The position numbers and the translations under genes are program-made. DNA of 64,000 nt from Siphlonurus alternatus (Eukaryota; Arthropoda; Insecta; Ephemeroptera; Siphlonuridae), in NCBI GenBank assembly GCA_949825025.1, contig OX463780.1:15101480-15165479 (forward strand), given 5' to 3'. The notes beneath the pieces are model-generated. The model had not been told where the DNA came from and did not search any database. It was given only the letters and a program-made list of their open reading frames with translations. This document shows, piece after piece, positions 63,761 to 64,000 of the stretch; positions within the stretch are counted from its first letter, which is position 1; every line of letters begins with the position of its first letter.

Positions 63761-64000
63761 ATTCTGATTTTTTTTTTTTTTTTTTTTTTTAGAGGCAGAT
63801 ATTAGTGCCTAAAAGCCATAGGAAAAATTTCAAAACAATTTCGAGACGATTTTTTTTTTTTTAATTAATTTTTTAAATTTTCAGCAGGGCTTTCCCATGG
63901 AGAGACAAACTAAAAACTTAATTAAAAAAATTCGGATCGTTAAATTGTTTTGAAACTTTTCCTATGGCTTCCTATACCTCTAAAAAAAAAAATCAGATTT
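63761..64000. mobile_element. palindromic element running to the window edge
   Basis: The left end ATTCTGAT followed by a 23-base T run, AGAGGCAG, AAAGCCATAGGAAAAATTTC and AAAACAATTT is mirrored by the right side (AAATTGTTTTGAAACTTTTC, CTATGGCTTCCTATACCTCT, an A run, ATCAGA). The centre is near 63885, around CATGG. The right terminus may lie a few bases beyond the window. Confidence 0.65.

Overview
This is a eukaryotic, AT-rich window (roughly 70% A+T by eye) from an animal nuclear genome, most likely an arthropod and perhaps a crustacean. The reasons are a hairy-type bHLH-Orange gene with GT-AG introns, long AT, TC and ATATT microsatellites, Pol III-derived SINEs and many small palindromic DNA elements. 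I cannot name the species. Nothing in the window looks bacterial or viral.

Only one gene can be called with confidence. It is a complete three-exon, plus-strand homologue of hairy/HES (37980-42356; exons 37980-38057, 39094-39189 and 41721-42356). It encodes 269 residues with a bHLH domain, an Orange domain and a C-terminal WRPW motif that recruits Groucho. All introns are GT-AG and phase 0. A GC-rich 5' flank holds CACGTG and CACGCG sites, and two AATAAA signals follow the stop. The rest of the window is essentially a gene desert. It is dotted with GC-richer islands of 100-400 bp, some of which carry exon-like open segments with good splice signals: 12357-12525 (+), 57719-57877 (+), and more weakly 50030-50110 (-), 17260-17436 (-) and 1962-2047 (-). 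I could not assign these to a family.

Repeats dominate the remainder. (1) A hAT-type MITE has CAGGCGCGG / CCGCGCCTG ends and exact 8-bp target duplications. There are two complete copies in opposite orientation (1350-1504, and 38772-38940 inside intron 1 of the hairy gene) and one orphan end (3418-3431). (2) Seven palindromic (fold-back) elements occur at 11496-11728, 21232-21562, 24790-25153, 33023-33257, 33543-35967, 46767-47423 and 63761-64000. The largest is 2.4 kb, with arms built from 131-bp tandem repeats, an architecture like Drosophila FB or sea urchin TU elements. (3) A SINE whose head is a 5S rRNA internal promoter lies at 3461-3843 (-). tRNA-like Pol III fragments lie at 36118-36210 (-), 29886-30115 (+) and 27371-27395 (+). 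(4) A 64-bp GC-rich hairpin sits between exact 11-bp direct repeats (18494-18579). (5) A possible further short element with 8-bp flanking repeats lies at 21603-21908.

The most notable objects are the 2.4-kb tandem-repeat fold-back element, the 5S-headed SINE, the hAT MITE in the hairy intron, and the micro-hairpin with 11-bp direct repeats.
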